A stretch of 64,000 nucleotides of DNA from Monomorium pharaonis (lineage: Eukaryota > Arthropoda > Insecta > Hymenoptera > Formicidae), in the NCBI RefSeq assembly GCF_013373865.1, contig NC_050471.1, positions 24,849,407 to 24,913,406 of the forward strand. Direction: 5' to 3'. The notes under the pieces are model-generated. The model searched no databases. It was not told the DNA's origin and saw only the letters and a list, made by a program, of their open reading frames with translations. Of the stretch, positions 62,350 to 64,000 are shown piece after piece. The stretch's first letter is position 1; each line of letters begins with the position of its first letter. The position numbers were made by a program, and so were the translations under genes.

Positions 62350-62478
62350 TTGAAAAAAAAAGTCTCGTTAAACTAATTAGAAATGTGGTATGTTCAACCA
62401 GGTTCTGATTGAACCTACCAGAATTCTGATTGAACCCACCACATTTCCAATTAGTTCAACAAGACTCTTTTTTCAGTG
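62350..62478. mobile_element. Hairpin MITE with about 50-bp inverted repeats
   Basis: The left arm (AAAGTCTCGTTAAACTAATTA..ATGTGGT..TTCAA) and the complementary right arm (TTGAACCCACCACATTTCC..TTCAACAAGACTC) flank a short centre made of two copies of TTCTGATTGAACC. Confidence 0.7.
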
Positions 62479-63267
62479 GTATATAATAAAAATGTTCACG
62501 TTTAAATATGGACGAGAAAAGAAGATCTGAGGATCTCATCATGTTCTTAGGAGTTCATCAGATTTTCAAGTCTTTAAAATCTGTGACTCTCAATAGCGTT
62601 GTAATCCCTGTCGAATCAATTGTTTCAACTTCTATATTATTTCCTTTTCAGGAAAAAGAAAACTTTTCTAGCCACATTTTCTGCAGGATTTATTACACTG
62701 AGAAAAATATCTGGTGAGATTATAACTAGAATTCTGGCAAATAATCGTGTAACCAGAATTCTGTGTATATATCGCATATTTTTAATCTTTTTGTGGTTCA
62801 GAAAAATACAGTTTTGAATCGTTTTACGACAGGCAACATTTTCTCATAAAAAGATGGTACAATAAATGATCTTTCATTTGAAATGCATTGTAGAGAGAGT
62901 CTTGCTTCTCCGATCCATCGGAATTCTTTGTCTGTAATGTTTTTCAATAAACAACAGTTATGCCGGTCACGGCTCTTATTAGACAGACTGTACGCGGATC
63001 GCACGCGGATGATCGGTGTTTTCTGGAGCAAAAGGTTTCTCCGAGTATCCACGCTTCTCGGACGATCATCTCGTAACTAAGACTGTAAACGGCCCGGAGA
63101 GAAATCCGGGTGATTTATATCCGCGCGGAGAAAGAAAGACGACGCGCAACGACGGACTCGCGTCGACGACGCGCCGCGCCGCGCCGGTAAGAAGCGCCCG
63201 GACGAAGAGACGAGCGGCGCTTCGTCACCGCGCGCGACGGCTCAGATTCATGTAGCATGAGAGTGTT

Positions 63268-63530
63268 TATAAATACAGGAAGGCGGGCCGGATTTGTCAA
63301 GTCGGCGCTCGTTCCCGGGGCTCTCGTCCGAGACGAGGGACACGTGTTACAAACGAGCGGAGAGTGTCGCCGGAGAGAAAGCGTCGGCTCTTTCCGTGAT
63401 TTTCGATGCCCGACGTGCCGACAAAAACTCAGAAATCAGCCGGCACGACTCGTTTACTTTGAACCTGGAGTCTGGAGATCTAATACGGGAATCAATCGTC
63501 TTCTCGCGCACACGAGAAAAATATCCGTAG
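63268..63530 (+). promoter_or_regulatory. Candidate TATA promoter and untranslated first exon of a gene beyond the right edge
   Basis: TATAAATA at 63268-63275 ends a CpG-rich island (62990-63560). A start about 30 bases on (near 63298) would give a leader ending at a donor-like CCGTAG|GTATTT (63530/63531). A 112-codon frame spans it but lacks recognisable protein character. Confidence 0.35.
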
Positions 63531-63559
63531 GTATTTATGTGCTTTACCGGGTGACAGAT

Positions 63560-64000
63560 CCGCGTATTAACCACTCTAGTAGATTTCTTTCTTGATACAC
63601 CGAGAGGAAAAAAAAGTGGCTGCAATTACTGTATAATTTAACAGTAATTTATAATTATTTTCGGCGTCAAGTGTATATTAGTAGTTTTAATCATGCAAAT
63701 TATAGCTATTAGTTATTATTATGTAAATAGCGAATATTAAAACAATATTCCTTTATAGGAATAAGCCTTTCCTTATAAATCTAGGAATTTGTGTTTGATC
63801 TCGTTTTCTAATCATGGAAATCTATTTAGTAGCATAAAATTGTTTATTCTATTTTTATCACATTTGTATCTTGATATTTTATTATATTAATTTGAAGTTA
63901 ACACTTAATTCATTATCTACATATGATACAATAAAACCGTAAATATAAGATTATTATTACAAATTATAATAATATAATAGTAGCTATACATTGATAACTG
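63560..64000. other. AT-rich DNA to the right edge
   Basis: No gene seen. If the candidate first exon at 63298-63530 is real, this would be the start of its first intron. Confidence 0.4.

Noticed and set aside
63257..63595. 112-codon frame near the right edge
   Set aside because: Overlaps other open frames in a CpG island and has no recognisable domain; treated as a possible untranslated leader instead.

Overview
This is eukaryotic nuclear DNA from an insect. The window is very AT-rich, with small exons bounded by GT/AG sites, many microsatellites, short TTAA-flanked or hairpin-forming mobile elements, and scattered CpG-rich islands. Gene content and base composition fit Hymenoptera (an ant or bee) best, but the sequence alone does not fix the species.

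Five protein-coding genes can be assembled exon by exon, with every splice phase consistent. (1) A TNF-superfamily ligand on the minus strand (about 6060 to 1) is cut by the left window edge, so its C-terminus is missing. (2) The TNF ligand eiger lies on the plus strand (13832-19661). (3) An ARMC3-type armadillo/EDR1 protein lies on the minus strand (31620-20188): 14 coding exons, 872 residues, one 5.85-kb intron. (4) The TFIID/SAGA subunit Taf6 lies on the plus strand (33473-39229). (5) The mitochondrial insertase OXA1L lies on the minus strand (45582-42111). The two TNF ligands are divergently arranged about 7.7 kb apart. eiger and ARMC3 converge tail to tail, ARMC3 and Taf6 diverge head to head, and Taf6 and OXA1L converge.

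The most unusual object is a 2.47-kb near-perfect palindrome (39536-42003). It has two arms of about 1.2 kb, a 75-bp spacer and TTAA at both ends. It fills almost the whole gap between the Taf6 and OXA1L stop codons and carries promoter-type motifs (YY1-like, CRE, NRF1-like) in mirror image. Other repeats include a pair of TTAA-flanked MITEs, a TIR-bounded insertion with a decayed gene-like stretch inside the ARMC3 intron, a tRNA-derived SINE family present in introns of both TNF genes, a 70-bp tandem array and several long hairpin elements.

The last 18 kb (45.6-64 kb) holds no gene I can support. It alternates AT-rich DNA with GC-rich islands that look like regulatory DNA upstream of, or within introns of, a gene beyond the right edge. 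A TATA-type promoter followed by a possible untranslated first exon sits at 63268-63530.
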